From contig OMXX01000011.1 in NCBI GenBank assembly GCA_900315105.1, positions 1 to 64,000 of the forward strand: 64,000 nucleotides of DNA, given 5' to 3'. The notes under the pieces were generated by a model. It did no database searches, was not told the origin of the DNA, and saw only the letters and a list, made by a program, of their open reading frames with translations. Below, one piece after another: positions 34,047-43,702 of this stretch (position 1 is its first letter; each line of letters begins with the position of its first letter). Source of the stretch: an uncultured Prevotellaceae bacterium (GTDB taxonomy: Bacteria > Bacteroidota > Bacteroidia > Bacteroidales > Bacteroidaceae). The position numbers and the translations under genes are program-made.

Positions 34047-36380
34047 ATGAAGATATTAAAATATACACTTATTCCTCTCTTTCTGATATCAAGTGGTATA
34101 ATCGTTGCCCAGACTTCATTGCCTGGCAATCCAATCATAACCCACACGTATTGCGCAGATCCATCAGCAAGGGTGTTTGGCGATACTTTGTGGCTTTATC
34201 CGAGTCATGACAAGGATGATGCCACGGATTTTCTTATGGATGACTTCCACGTATATAGCACAACGGACATGAAAACATGGACCGACCATGGTGTTATCTA
34301 CAAGCCGTTGGAAGACGCAAAATGGGCTAAGTCCCGCACATGGGCCCCCGACTGTATAGAGCGTAACGGCAAATACTACTTCTATTATGCTACCGACACG
34401 GAGAATATAGGTGTGGCTGTAGCTGATTCGCCGGCAGGTCCATTCCATGATCCTCTAGGACATCCTCTTATCTCGAAGAATACTCCAGGAGTGGTGTGTG
34501 ACCGTATGTTCATAGACGCTTGTCCGTTTATTGATGATGATGGTCAGGCCTATCTCTTCGTAGGTCAGAATACCGTGAATGTAATAAAACTCAACGAGGA
34601 CATGATCTCGTTCGACGGCAAGGTTGAACAAGTGAAAGGCACTCAAGATTTCTTCGAGGCAGTATGGGTACACAAGCGCAATGGCATATACTATATGACA
34701 TACGCCACAAGTCCTTTCCGTCGTGGCAAGAAACAGGAGATTGCATACTGCACAAGCAATTCTCCACTCGGTCCCTATACTTATCAGGGAGTAATTTTGC
34801 AACCCGTAAACAGCGGTACGACACATTGCTCTATAGTAAACTACAAGGGACAGGACTATATGTTCTACCACACATCGGATATAAGCAGAATACTTGCATC
34901 GGAGTATTACAATGCCTACCGCCGTTCTGTAAGTTGTGATTCTCTGTTCTATAACGAGGATGGAACAATCCGCCCAATCAAGAGGACAATCAACGAGAAG
35001 AAGTTCAAGTTGAATGATATCTCTGACGACCGTAGGATGAATCTCATCGCTGCAAGTACACGTAGGCCTATGTTTCCAAAGGAAGGAAAGAAGATAACAA
35101 TCAATGAAGGTGCAACGCGTGCAGACCTGCAAAAAAGCATTGACGAGTGTTCGGATGAGGGTGGCGGTATGGTTGTCATCCCTGCCGGAAAATTCGACAT
35201 GGACGGACCGCTTGAATTGAAGAGCGGTGTGAATCTTCATCTCAGCGATGGCGCAACCCTAACATTTACCGACAATCCTGATGCATACCTCCCTGTGGTA
35301 TTGAGCCGATATGAGGGTATAGAAGTATATTCTCGCTGTCCTATGATACATTCACACTATCAGGAGAACGTTGCTATTACGGGCGAAGGCACAGCCGTAA
35401 TTGATATAAACGGCCATGAGATGGCAAAATGGGGAAAGACAACCAGCATTGAGGATGCAGGAGATTTCCTACTCGGCACAAATGGAGAAACACCTGATTT
35501 TTCCGATGTAAACCGTCTCAGGGAGATGGGCGACAAACTCGTACCTCTATCTGAGCGTATCTTCGGTGAGGGTACAAAGCTCCGTACCAGCGCCATAGAG
35601 TTCTGCTCATGCTCACGCGTTCTCATAAGCGGCATAACTCTGAAGAACTGTCCTTTCTGGTGCATCCATCCACTTTATTGCGAGGATGTTATTATCAATA
35701 ACGTAAAGATTGACTCAAACTACCCTAACAACGACGGAATAAGTCCGGAGTCAAGCAAGAGGGTTGTCATTGAAAACTGCGAATTCAACACAGGCGACGA
35801 TGCCGTTGCGGTGAAGTCCGGACGCGATGCCGACGGCAGACGCATAGGTCGTCCGGCAGAGGATATTGTAATCCGCAACTGTAAAATGAAGACCAGAGGC
35901 AATGGCGTATGTATCGGATCAGAAATCAGCGGAGGCGTGAAGAACATTTTCATGAGCGACATTGAGATTAATGATGTAAAGAACGGTATTCTCTTCAAGT
36001 CGAATCTTGACCGTGGAGGCTATATCGAGAATGTATATGTCAACGGAATCAACATTAAGTCGGTTGCCGGGGCAGCTTTACGCTTCGAGACAAACTATCT
36101 GCATTATCGTGGCGGTAACTTCCCTACCCGATACACGAACTTCCGCATCAACAACGTCAACGTTGAAAAATCGACAGAGTTCGGCATCTTCTATGAAGGT
36201 AACGAGGAAGAACGAATCACAGATGTCAAGGTAACAAACTTCAATGTGGAAAATGCCAAATGGCCTTATTACCTGCACAATACGAAGAACTGCACGTTTA
36301 TAAACTGTAAAGTGAATAATCAGCCTATACCAGAGGCTCCAGAAGACAGTAAGGTCAAACGCACATGCGATGTGTGGTAA
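34047..36380 (+). CDS. Bifunctional GH43-GH28 glycoside hydrolase fusion
   Basis: 777 residues from ATG 34047, where the signal peptide MKILKYTLIPLFLISSGIIVAQ begins; an earlier in-frame ATG at 33999 lies in the probable promoter. Residues about 25-330 are a GH43 five-blade propeller with Asp38 (CADPSAR), Asp102 (TWAPD) and Glu204 (FFEAVW), typical of arabinan- or xylan-trimming enzymes. Residues about 350-765 are a GH28 (polygalacturonase) beta-helix with NNDG (561-564) and GDD (583-585). The usual GHG motif reads GNG (618-620), so a catalytic-site His is replaced. It probably trims side chains and backbone of pectin together. No SusC/D is adjacent. Confidence 0.92.
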   Translation: MKILKYTLIPLFLISSGIIVAQTSLPGNPIITHTYCADPSARVFGDTLWLYPSHDKDDATDFLMDDFHVYSTTDMKTWTDHGVIYKPLEDAKWAKSRTWAPDCIERNGKYYFYYATDTENIGVAVADSPAGPFHDPLGHPLISKNTPGVVCDRMFIDACPFIDDDGQAYLFVGQNTVNVIKLNEDMISFDGKVEQVKGTQDFFEAVWVHKRNGIYYMTYATSPFRRGKKQEIAYCTSNSPLGPYTYQGVILQPVNSGTTHCSIVNYKGQDYMFYHTSDISRILASEYYNAYRRSVSCDSLFYNEDGTIRPIKRTINEKKFKLNDISDDRRMNLIAASTRRPMFPKEGKKITINEGATRADLQKSIDECSDEGGGMVVIPAGKFDMDGPLELKSGVNLHLSDGATLTFTDNPDAYLPVVLSRYEGIEVYSRCPMIHSHYQENVAITGEGTAVIDINGHEMAKWGKTTSIEDAGDFLLGTNGETPDFSDVNRLREMGDKLVPLSERIFGEGTKLRTSAIEFCSCSRVLISGITLKNCPFWCIHPLYCEDVIINNVKIDSNYPNNDGISPESSKRVVIENCEFNTGDDAVAVKSGRDADGRRIGRPAEDIVIRNCKMKTRGNGVCIGSEISGGVKNIFMSDIEINDVKNGILFKSNLDRGGYIENVYVNGINIKSVAGAALRFETNYLHYRGGNFPTRYTNFRINNVNVEKSTEFGIFYEGNEEERITDVKVTNFNVENAKWPYYLHNTKNCTFINCKVNNQPIPEAPEDSKVKRTCDVW

Positions 36381-36402
36381 AGAAAACAACAATAACATTC
36401 GG

Positions 36403-36434
36403 CAACCTTTCCTAACATAAATTAGGAAGGGTTG
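36403..36434 (+). terminator. Intrinsic terminator after the GH43-GH28 gene
   Basis: CAACCTTTCCTAA and TTAGGAAGGGTTG form a 13-bp stem around CATAAA (one G-T pair), followed by TTTTTTCTTTG. Confidence 0.92.
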
Positions 36435-36519
36435 TTTTTTCTTTGTATATTTTAACTGAATGTCTCTCAATAAATGGAAAATCATTACGTTAATTATAGA
36501 AAGTATTTAAGATAACAAA

Positions 36520-36528
36520 TAAATTTGC
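36520..36528 (+). promoter_or_regulatory. TAAATTTGC promoter box for the outer-membrane protein gene
   Basis: Matches the -7 box, 26 bp before the ATG at 36554. Confidence 0.6.
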
Positions 36529-36553
36529 ATATATTCAAAACTAAAAAGCAATT

Positions 36554-37075
36554 ATGAAAAAGATCATTTTTTCTGTGATTCTTTGTGCTGTGGCATTCGT
36601 AGCCAAGGCACAGGTAGAAAGTGTTGATTTCAAGACAAACTTCCGTGGTGACTTGGGTGTTGGTGTAGGTATTTCAGCAGACCTCAATAACAATTTCGAG
36701 TTCTCACCAAGTGCTAATCTCTCTTTCTGGGATTGTGGTACTCACATCGACTTTGAAGCAGATTTCCATTATAATATAGATCTCGGTCATAAATTCACAT
36801 TATATCCTATCGCTGGTGCCGTTCTCTGCTATGCAAACCTCAAGGACCATATCGATGATCCACACCACCATCACCACCATCCTGTAGACGATAAAGACTA
36901 TTACGATGGACATCTCAACTTTGGTATAAACGTTGGTTGCGGTCTCAAGTATGACATTAATCCTAAAATCGCAGGATTCGTTGAGACAAAATATCAATGG
37001 ATAAACAATGATGATGACTACTGTTATGACTATAACGATGCCTTCCTTTCTCTCGGTATCAAAGTCACACTATAA
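36554..37075 (+). CDS. Small outer-membrane beta-barrel protein with His-rich loop
   Basis: 173 residues with a signal peptide (MKKIIFSVILCAVAFVAKAQ). Alternating strands such as RGDLGVGVGISADLNN, FEFSPSANLSFWDCG, HIDFEADFHYNIDLG, FTLYPIAGAVLCYANL and FVETKYQWIN suggest an eight-stranded outer-membrane barrel like OmpX-type proteins. The loop DDPHHHHHHPVDDKDYYDG (about 102-120) has six consecutive His flanked by acids and could bind Ni, Zn or Cu. Flanked by its own promoter and terminator. Confidence 0.75.
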   Translation: MKKIIFSVILCAVAFVAKAQVESVDFKTNFRGDLGVGVGISADLNNNFEFSPSANLSFWDCGTHIDFEADFHYNIDLGHKFTLYPIAGAVLCYANLKDHIDDPHHHHHHPVDDKDYYDGHLNFGINVGCGLKYDINPKIAGFVETKYQWINNDDDYCYDYNDAFLSLGIKVTL

Positions 37076-37100
37076 TTAAAGGATTAGAAACAATACAATA

Positions 37101-37126
37101 AGGAGTACAGTTTTCCTGTGCTCCTT
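37101..37126 (+). terminator. Intrinsic terminator after the outer-membrane protein gene
   Basis: AGGAGTACAG-TTTTC-CTGTGCTCCT hairpin followed by TATTTTTATT. Confidence 0.88.
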
Positions 37127-37168
37127 ATTTTTATTATAGCTGATTCTCCTAACCAAACTCGATGAACC

Positions 37169-37262
37169 TCCGCTCTAAAATATACCCTCCACCGACTTTG
37201 CACCGACTTTGCACCGACTTTGGTACGGAGGAAGAGCGAAGGATCATAGGAGGAAGAACGGC
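37169..37262. repeat. 11-bp-phased array (ACCGAC, then TACGGA/AGCGAA/AACGGC)
   Basis: ACCGAC at 37191, 37202 and 37213, then TACGGA (37224), AGCGAA (37235), ATAGGA (37246) and AACGGC (37257), all 11 bp apart. TCCGCT at 37169 is in phase two steps earlier. It lies upstream of the clpS promoter. Confidence 0.82.
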
Positions 37263-37422
37263 AGCAAAGCTATGTTTTTTATTACGGATTAAATTTTATC
37301 AAGAACATTGATAATCAGGCAGAAAAACGTACAAAAAGTCAATTTTTACTTACTTTTTATTACTATTTCACAAATATATAAGAAAAATCGTAAAAAAACT
37401 TTTTTATTTCGATTAATTTATA
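37263..37422. other. AT-rich intergenic stretch before the clpS promoter
   Basis: AT-rich, with runs of A and T. No ORF or clear structure. Confidence 0.35.
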
Positions 37423-37502
37423 TATTTTTGCATTCAACAAATCAATAACTCATTTCCCCGCCTTAACCCTTTGAGGCGGAATAAGATGATTCGAAAACAA
37501 AC
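37423..37502 (+). promoter_or_regulatory. clpS-clpA promoter and leader hairpin
   Basis: TATTTTTGC (37423-37431) is the -7 box. The leader of about 65 nt contains CCGCCT (37458-37463) pairing with AGGCGG (37474-37479) around a 10-nt loop, ending 23 nt before the ATG. This could be an RNA control element or simple 5'-end protection; there is no direct evidence. Confidence 0.5.
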
Positions 37503-37811
37503 ATGAGTACACATACAAGAACAATCCGTAGTAAACATACACAGTTCAAGTTAAAGGAACCACCCATGTATAATGTCATCATGCACAATGATGATGTTAC
37601 GACTATGGACTTTGTTGTTTACGTTCTTGTAAGAATTTTCAGGAAAAGTGAAGAGGATGCTGAAACATTAATGCTAAAGGTTCATAATGAAGGAAGCGCA
37701 GTCGTCGGCACTTATTCCCAAGACATAGCACAAAGCAAGGCAAACTACACCATGAATCTCGCCAAGGCAAACAATTATCCACTAAAACTTACAATCGAAG
37801 AAACAAGATGA
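37503..37811 (+). CDS. clpS: ATP-dependent Clp protease adaptor ClpS
   Basis: 102 residues. N-recognin adaptor that hands N-degron substrates to ClpA. The core reads MYNVIMHNDDVTTMDFVVYVLVRIF, with the N-D-D binding-site residues, then KVHNEGSAVVGTYSQDIAQSKA and YPLKLTIEE. It has the usual flexible N-terminus and length. It overlaps clpA by 4 bp (ATGA), so the two are translationally coupled. Confidence 0.96.
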   Translation: MSTHTRTIRSKHTQFKLKEPPMYNVIMHNDDVTTMDFVVYVLVRIFRKSEEDAETLMLKVHNEGSAVVGTYSQDIAQSKANYTMNLAKANNYPLKLTIEETR

Positions 37812-40306
37812 TACATCCTATATACGACATAGAAACCAATTATTTCACCGAAAGCCTAAATCGAGCACTTCAAGTTGCTTTAGATGACGCTACTAAATTC
37901 CGCTCAGAATTCATCACTCCTGAGCATCTTCTGTATGCCATTTCCTATCAGGCGGCATTTATGTCGTTCTGTGAGATAGCAGACGTGGATATCGATGAAA
38001 TGCACAACGAACTGTTCGGTTATATAATAAGCATCGATGCTGTTCCTGATGATGAGGAATACATTCCTATGCTGTCAACAAATCTCCACGAGATTGTTCA
38101 GCGTATGCAGTATTTCGCTATGTCGAAGACAAAAAAGCATATCGAGGAACTCAGCCAGACGGAAATTACAGCAGACTCTTTGCAGCACGGCACCATCCTT
38201 GAAGTAATGTATATGCTTAATGAACTTAAGCATAGCATGGCTCAATATATACTGAACAAGTATATCACCTTCAAAAAAGACTGGTTCAAGAACATCAACC
38301 TTTTCTATAGCCAATATGAGGAAACACCTGAAGCTGAAAGCATTGAGGATGAAGCTGAAGATGAAACCGCAGAGGCAAATAAGCCACAGGTACATGCAGA
38401 GGCTTATATCAACGGCAAGAAGGTTGATTTATCAGGCACAGCCATATACGACAAACTTATGGCAAGTGCAAATAGATTGCTCGGTTCACTACAGTCGATG
38501 GAAATCCATAAGCAGGATGAGCCTCAGAGTCAACCTCAGCAGAAGAAAGAGCCTTGGGAACAGTATCTCACCTGCATAAGCGAGGAATATGTAAACAGAA
38601 AGCCTCTTATCGGGCGACAGAAGGAACTTGAGCATACCATCCGCATACTTTGCCGTAAGGACAAGAACAACCCTATCTTCATAGGCGAACCTGGTGTTGG
38701 CAAAACCGCCCTCATATATGGTCTTGCAAAGATGATTGCAGAAGGCAATGTGCCTGAATCCATATCCGACAAGGTGATATATGGCATGGATATGGCTTCA
38801 CTTGTTGCCGGAGCAAGCTATCACGGAGAGTTCGAGAGGCGTGTCAAGGAAGTTCTCGACGGAGCAAAGGCAAAAGGTAATGCCATTCTCTACATAGACG
38901 AGATTCATACCATCTGTGATACTGGTGGCGGCAATAGCTCTATGAATGCAGCAGAGATGCTGAAACCTTATCTTGAGGATGGCAGCATACGATTCATAGG
39001 TTCTACCACATATCAGGACTATAACAAGTCGTTTGCCAAGCACAAGGCAATAGCACGACGATTCGGACAGATTGATATCAAGGAGCCTTCTGTAGATGAG
39101 ACCATTCAGATTGTCTCTGCCCTACTCCCTATCTACGAGAAGCACCACGGTGTGAAGTATGATGAGGAAGCTGTGAAATATGCCGTTGAGCAGAGTGATG
39201 CCCGCATATGCGACCGTTTCCTTCCCGACAAGGCTATTGACATAATCGATGAGGCTGGTGCTTATCTGCAACAGAATCCGCTCCTTAATAAGAACGGAGA
39301 GCCTAAAGCTGCACGCTATCAGAAGGTTAGTAAGGATATAATAAAAAAGATTCTCATTGAAGTTTGTCGTATTGACGCTAACGCACTTGCAAGCGAGAAT
39401 AATGATGCTCTGAAGAATCTCGACAAGCGCATTAGCAGCGATATCTATGGTCAGGATGAGGCTATCAAGAAAGTGGTACGTGCCGTTATGATGTCAAAAG
39501 CTGGACTTATAGAGCCCGACAAACCTATCGCCTCCCTACTCTTCGTGGGGCCTACTGGCGTAGGTAAGACTGAGGTGTGCAAGGTATTGGCACGTGAACT
39601 TGGCGTTGAACTCATACGCTTTGATATGAGTGAATATACCGAGAAACATACCATCTCTAAGCTCATAGGCTCTCCTGCCGGATATGTAGGTTATGAGGAA
39701 GGGGGCTTGTTGACTGATGCAATCCGCAAAACTCCTAATTGCGTCCTACTCCTTGACGAGATAGAGAAAGCACACACAGATATTTACAATATCTTGCTTC
39801 AAGTAATGGATTATGCCCGACTTACCGACAACAAAGGCAATAAGGCAGACTTCCGTAACGTGATTCTCATCATGACATCAAATGCAGGAGCACAGTTTGC
39901 GGGACAGGCTGGTATCGGCTTCGGAGGTGGACTCAGCAAGGGACAGGCAATGCTCCAGACGGTAAAGAAAACCTTCAAACCTGAGTTCCTCAACCGTCTA
40001 TCTGGTACTGTCGTATTCAATGAGATGGACAAGACTATGGCAACTCTCATCCTCGACAAGAAACTCAGTCAGCTCTCACAGCGGCTTGTAGCCAAGAATG
40101 TGACCATGACACTCACTCCACAGGCATACAAATTTCTTCTTAACAAGGGATTCACCAAGCAATATGGAGCCCGCGAAATAGACAGAGTAATTCAGCAATA
40201 TCTCACGCCAATACTCATGGAAGAGATACTCTTCGGCAAGTTGAAGAAAGGCGGCGAAGCAAAAATTGTCGTTGAAGATGACAATCAATTAAAAATTGGC
40301 AATTAG
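37808..40306 (+). CDS. clpA: ATP-dependent Clp protease ATP-binding subunit ClpA
   Basis: 832 residues. Hexameric unfoldase that feeds ClpP. N-domain (residues 1-150), then AAA-1 with Walker A IGEPGVGKTALI and ILYIDEIHTI, and AAA-2 with FVGPTGVGKTEVCKVLA and VLLLDEIEKAH, with the D2 small domain GFTKQYGAREIDRVIQQYL. There is no ClpB-type middle coiled coil, which, with clpS upstream, supports ClpA. The linker about 170-195 is acidic (EAESIEDEAEDETAEAN). clpP is not in the window. Confidence 0.96.
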   Translation: MIHPIYDIETNYFTESLNRALQVALDDATKFRSEFITPEHLLYAISYQAAFMSFCEIADVDIDEMHNELFGYIISIDAVPDDEEYIPMLSTNLHEIVQRMQYFAMSKTKKHIEELSQTEITADSLQHGTILEVMYMLNELKHSMAQYILNKYITFKKDWFKNINLFYSQYEETPEAESIEDEAEDETAEANKPQVHAEAYINGKKVDLSGTAIYDKLMASANRLLGSLQSMEIHKQDEPQSQPQQKKEPWEQYLTCISEEYVNRKPLIGRQKELEHTIRILCRKDKNNPIFIGEPGVGKTALIYGLAKMIAEGNVPESISDKVIYGMDMASLVAGASYHGEFERRVKEVLDGAKAKGNAILYIDEIHTICDTGGGNSSMNAAEMLKPYLEDGSIRFIGSTTYQDYNKSFAKHKAIARRFGQIDIKEPSVDETIQIVSALLPIYEKHHGVKYDEEAVKYAVEQSDARICDRFLPDKAIDIIDEAGAYLQQNPLLNKNGEPKAARYQKVSKDIIKKILIEVCRIDANALASENNDALKNLDKRISSDIYGQDEAIKKVVRAVMMSKAGLIEPDKPIASLLFVGPTGVGKTEVCKVLARELGVELIRFDMSEYTEKHTISKLIGSPAGYVGYEEGGLLTDAIRKTPNCVLLLDEIEKAHTDIYNILLQVMDYARLTDNKGNKADFRNVILIMTSNAGAQFAGQAGIGFGGGLSKGQAMLQTVKKTFKPEFLNRLSGTVVFNEMDKTMATLILDKKLSQLSQRLVAKNVTMTLTPQAYKFLLNKGFTKQYGAREIDRVIQQYLTPILMEEILFGKLKKGGEAKIVVEDDNQLKIGN

Positions 40307-40366
40307 AGAATTGACTTACTTTAGCTCGTTGAGCTTTAGCAGATAAAAATTCACTCCCCAAACAGA

Positions 40367-40393
40367 AGAGGCCTGCACGATGTGCAAGCCTCT
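40367..40393. terminator. Bidirectional terminator between clpA and the DUF2339 gene
   Basis: AAGAGGCCTGCAC-GAT-GTGCAAGCCTCTT hairpin followed by TTACTTTTTTATT, between convergent genes. Confidence 0.88.
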
Positions 40394-40439
40394 TTTACTT
40401 TTTTATTGAATAGCCTTATATAATTATCTCCAACCATTT

Positions 40440-43232
40440 TCAATGGATAACTTCATTCTTATCATCAGATACACCTAATGAACTACCCTTTTCCAAACGG
40501 AAATATATGTAACTGATAAGGAACAGTAGAATGCCGGCAACTAGGAAACTGACAGGACGATAGAAAGCATTGTCAAACACAATGTCGAAAAACAGCAACT
40601 TTGCCACACACAACATCGTCAGCACCAAGCCATAGAGACGCATTCCCTTGAACTTAAAGCGGAATCCTGCCACAATAAACGCAATCGCAAGCAATATACC
40701 TGCCAGCGAAACGAGATAGGAAACGGCAGAGAATCGATGCAAGATGACAACCAATGCCCAAGTGAATTTTCCACCATTATAAATACTTATCCAATGCTCT
40801 GGCCAATAGCGCATCAAGCCATTTACTCGTTTCAGGTTGCTGACAGCCAACATAAGCGTCAATACCACGAGCAAGAAGGTTATTACAAGCTCTGTGCCTT
40901 CAATCGTAATACCGAAGAAGAGCGGTTCGTGACAAGATAGGAGCAGGAACGTGCCAATCATCAGTAGTACTTCATGAGCTCCGTTACAGATATGGTGAGA
41001 AAGCGGTTCCTGCTCGCCGCTGTGCGGATTGTAAGCGAAGCGGAATACCCCGCAAGCCAGGACAAACAATGCACATAATGCCCAACATTCCACTTTGTTC
41101 AGGATATCTATCTCATCAAGCTTAAGGATAAAGAGTAGTACCAACGCCGCCAGACAGAGTTTGTCGTTCTGCGTATAATGGTGCACCGTCCAATAGATGA
41201 ACCAAGCCAAACCTGCCAGATAAAGGCACCAAGCAAATATATCTTGACCGAGAGAATCCCCTGAAAATACATACATATTGAAAGCAAACAGAGCATACGA
41301 GAGCATCTTCAGTTTGCGTTCTGCACATACATTTGCAAGTGTGAAAAGCATTAGCGATGCCACAAGACCTATAATCGGGCCACCATAGGCACTCGGTATC
41401 GAGATAAAGGAAATATTCCAATCATAAAACAACCTGACTGGCAAAACCAAGAAACACAGACCTGTACACAGCAATATGAAGTTTTGATGGTTCAGAAGGA
41501 ACCATTTTCTCTCAGAAATACCCGGTAGTACTTTGAATATCAAGACAAAGCAGTATGCACAAAGCAACAGATAGCAGCAACCTGCATCAATCCAATGACC
41601 AATGTACAATGCGATGATTCCCCAAGCACAACAACCATGAAGAATCTCCTTTTCTGCCTCTATACGGCGACGCAACACCCATGCGCCGAATCCCAACAGC
41701 GTTGCCCAATATACAAATACGTTGCCCTTCAGATTATACACCAAGTCTGCATTCTGTCCTTTTGCATCAATGTGAGGAATCTGTAGAGCAGAGACACTTG
41801 CCAACGAATAAAAGAATAGATAGACATAGCCCAGATATCTGAATTCCTTTCTGTCGAAATAACATCCAATGCCAAAAGCCACCAGAGCAGGAACCCAATG
41901 TATGCCGCACCAATTGGTATAGAACTCTCCGAAATTAAGTTCCGGCACATATAATGCCGTGAAACCCACCATAATGATAATCAGACACTTTTCTGCAAAA
42001 CTGCCCGAGAAGCGGAACTTTTTCATATACAGCGCACACAAACCAATTAACGTGCCGCTCAAAAGGATGCCCCAAGCCCAGTGATTGTCTAAGACAGGAT
42101 ACCCGAGGTGTTCAAGAAACAGTATAGGTACAGAAATAATATCAATATTGCTGAACCCTATGGCACAACACATAAGAACCACAAGCGAAAGCGCGGTAGG
42201 CACAATAAGAATCTCCTTCTTCTCCACCTCGCGGCTGTAAATAATAATCTGTCCTGTCAATACAGCTGCTGTGGTAAGAAAGATAACAAACAGCGGGAAA
42301 TTTTTGTCTTCGTATGCTGCGGTCATCAGCCACATAACCAGCGGATACTGTATGAGCAACCATGCATCTTTCTTGTAGATACGGGTTACATTAGCCATAA
42401 ACAAAGCCCCTACGCTGACGATATATACCCACAAACCGAGGGACGAGTCACACCATCGCTGCACAGTCATATATGCAGCCATCAGGATGCCGACATAGCA
42501 GATGTAGCAGAAAATCCGCGACTTATATCGGCTCAATGCCGTCATCGCAGCAATCCAAACGACGATACACCCCATCAATCCCACTTCTGGAAGAACTTCG
42601 AGTGCGAAATGCGACACCAATGCGGTAATATAGCATCCCGCCGCACCACAACCTGCCAACGCAGCAAAGAAATTATAATAACGGTTTTCCAGCTTCATCT
42701 TCCACATGCCCAGCCCCGTGATTCCCAAACTTCCAACAGCCATCAGAACAGCCTTCATCATGTTGGTAAGATGAGGTTGAATCAAACTGCCGAACAAAAC
42801 CAATGCAAAGATTATCAGCGCAGAACCAGCCACAGGAATAATCATCTTACCAATCCTCGACTCCAAAGATTTTGCTTCTTTCACAGGCTCTTCAGAGAGA
42901 GGTTCTACAGTAGAGGTTTCCACCTGTACGTCTTCCGTTTCAACATCCACAGATACGACATCTGAAACAACAGGCTCTATAATAACAGGTTCTGTGCCAA
43001 TCGGCTCTGCAGGAATAGGCTCAGCAGAAACAGGTTCTGCAACAACCTTTTCATGAACGAATTCATCGGCAACAACCTCCTCTTCGACCATCGCAACCTC
43101 GGGTGTCTCAACAGGAACAAATTCCGGCTCATGACCACTCAACAAGGCCACCTTCTGCTGAAGGTCTGCCACTTGCGCTTCCAGTTCGCTGACGCGTTCC
43201 TCTAAGCTATACTTTTGCTCTGATGTCTGCAT
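40440..43232 (-). CDS. DUF2339 large integral membrane protein
   Basis: 930 residues. The N-terminus is a coiled coil (YSLEERVSELEAQVADLQQKVALLSG) followed by an acidic Val/Glu/Pro repeat region (VEPVSAEPIPAEPIGTEPV..., residues about 40-115), then ESRIGKMIIPVAGSALIIFALVLFGSLI and about 25 further membrane helices to the C-terminus. This is the DUF2339 layout. Function unknown; suggestions include envelope or glycan-related transport. Transcribed alone, with a weak TAATTTTGT box at 43318-43326 (minus). The VEP/AEP repeats may vary in length between strains. Confidence 0.85.
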   Translation of the reverse strand: MQTSEQKYSLEERVSELEAQVADLQQKVALLSGHEPEFVPVETPEVAMVEEEVVADEFVHEKVVAEPVSAEPIPAEPIGTEPVIIEPVVSDVVSVDVETEDVQVETSTVEPLSEEPVKEAKSLESRIGKMIIPVAGSALIIFALVLFGSLIQPHLTNMMKAVLMAVGSLGITGLGMWKMKLENRYYNFFAALAGCGAAGCYITALVSHFALEVLPEVGLMGCIVVWIAAMTALSRYKSRIFCYICYVGILMAAYMTVQRWCDSSLGLWVYIVSVGALFMANVTRIYKKDAWLLIQYPLVMWLMTAAYEDKNFPLFVIFLTTAAVLTGQIIIYSREVEKKEILIVPTALSLVVLMCCAIGFSNIDIISVPILFLEHLGYPVLDNHWAWGILLSGTLIGLCALYMKKFRFSGSFAEKCLIIIMVGFTALYVPELNFGEFYTNWCGIHWVPALVAFGIGCYFDRKEFRYLGYVYLFFYSLASVSALQIPHIDAKGQNADLVYNLKGNVFVYWATLLGFGAWVLRRRIEAEKEILHGCCAWGIIALYIGHWIDAGCCYLLLCAYCFVLIFKVLPGISERKWFLLNHQNFILLCTGLCFLVLPVRLFYDWNISFISIPSAYGGPIIGLVASLMLFTLANVCAERKLKMLSYALFAFNMYVFSGDSLGQDIFAWCLYLAGLAWFIYWTVHHYTQNDKLCLAALVLLFILKLDEIDILNKVECWALCALFVLACGVFRFAYNPHSGEQEPLSHHICNGAHEVLLMIGTFLLLSCHEPLFFGITIEGTELVITFLLVVLTLMLAVSNLKRVNGLMRYWPEHWISIYNGGKFTWALVVILHRFSAVSYLVSLAGILLAIAFIVAGFRFKFKGMRLYGLVLTMLCVAKLLFFDIVFDNAFYRPVSFLVAGILLFLISYIYFRLEKGSSLGVSDDKNEVIH

Positions 43233-43702
43233 TATAATATTTTACGAAAATTGGATATAATATAATTATTTGTAGATTTAGGGATTAGCAAATTAAAAAT
43301 TGCCATGATAATCGAGCACAAAATTACATAATTTATCTGTAATGCGAATGATTTTTGCAATTTTTTTGATGCTTTTATGGTAAAAAGATCTTCAAGCCCA
43401 TAATAATATTGTTGTCCGTTAAAAGCAAATACATTGCAAAGACAATAAATCTCATATTCTGCATTGAATTTGAATTGAAGCTGCAACTGTGCTACATCAA
43501 AATAGAAACGAGATTGAAGAACTGCTTAGCCATTATCACAAAATTAAAAAAGTTTTTTGCATTTCTTCCAAACAATTAATGCGGACTTGCTTTAGCTTGG
43601 TGAACATTAATTTCTTTTCAGATAAATCGCATTAATCCGTTCCCATTTCCTAGTCCCCCCATGCAGGGGAATTTATAGGGTCTTTGTAATCCCTTTTTAG
43701 GG

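Noticed and set aside
42108..42965. Plus-strand open frame of 285 codons opposite the DUF2339 gene
   Set aside because: Composition is odd (His/Gln/Asn rich) and it lies entirely opposite a well-supported membrane protein gene.
43232..43486. 84-codon minus frame just before the DUF2339 gene
   Set aside because: It crosses the probable promoter and shows no family pattern.
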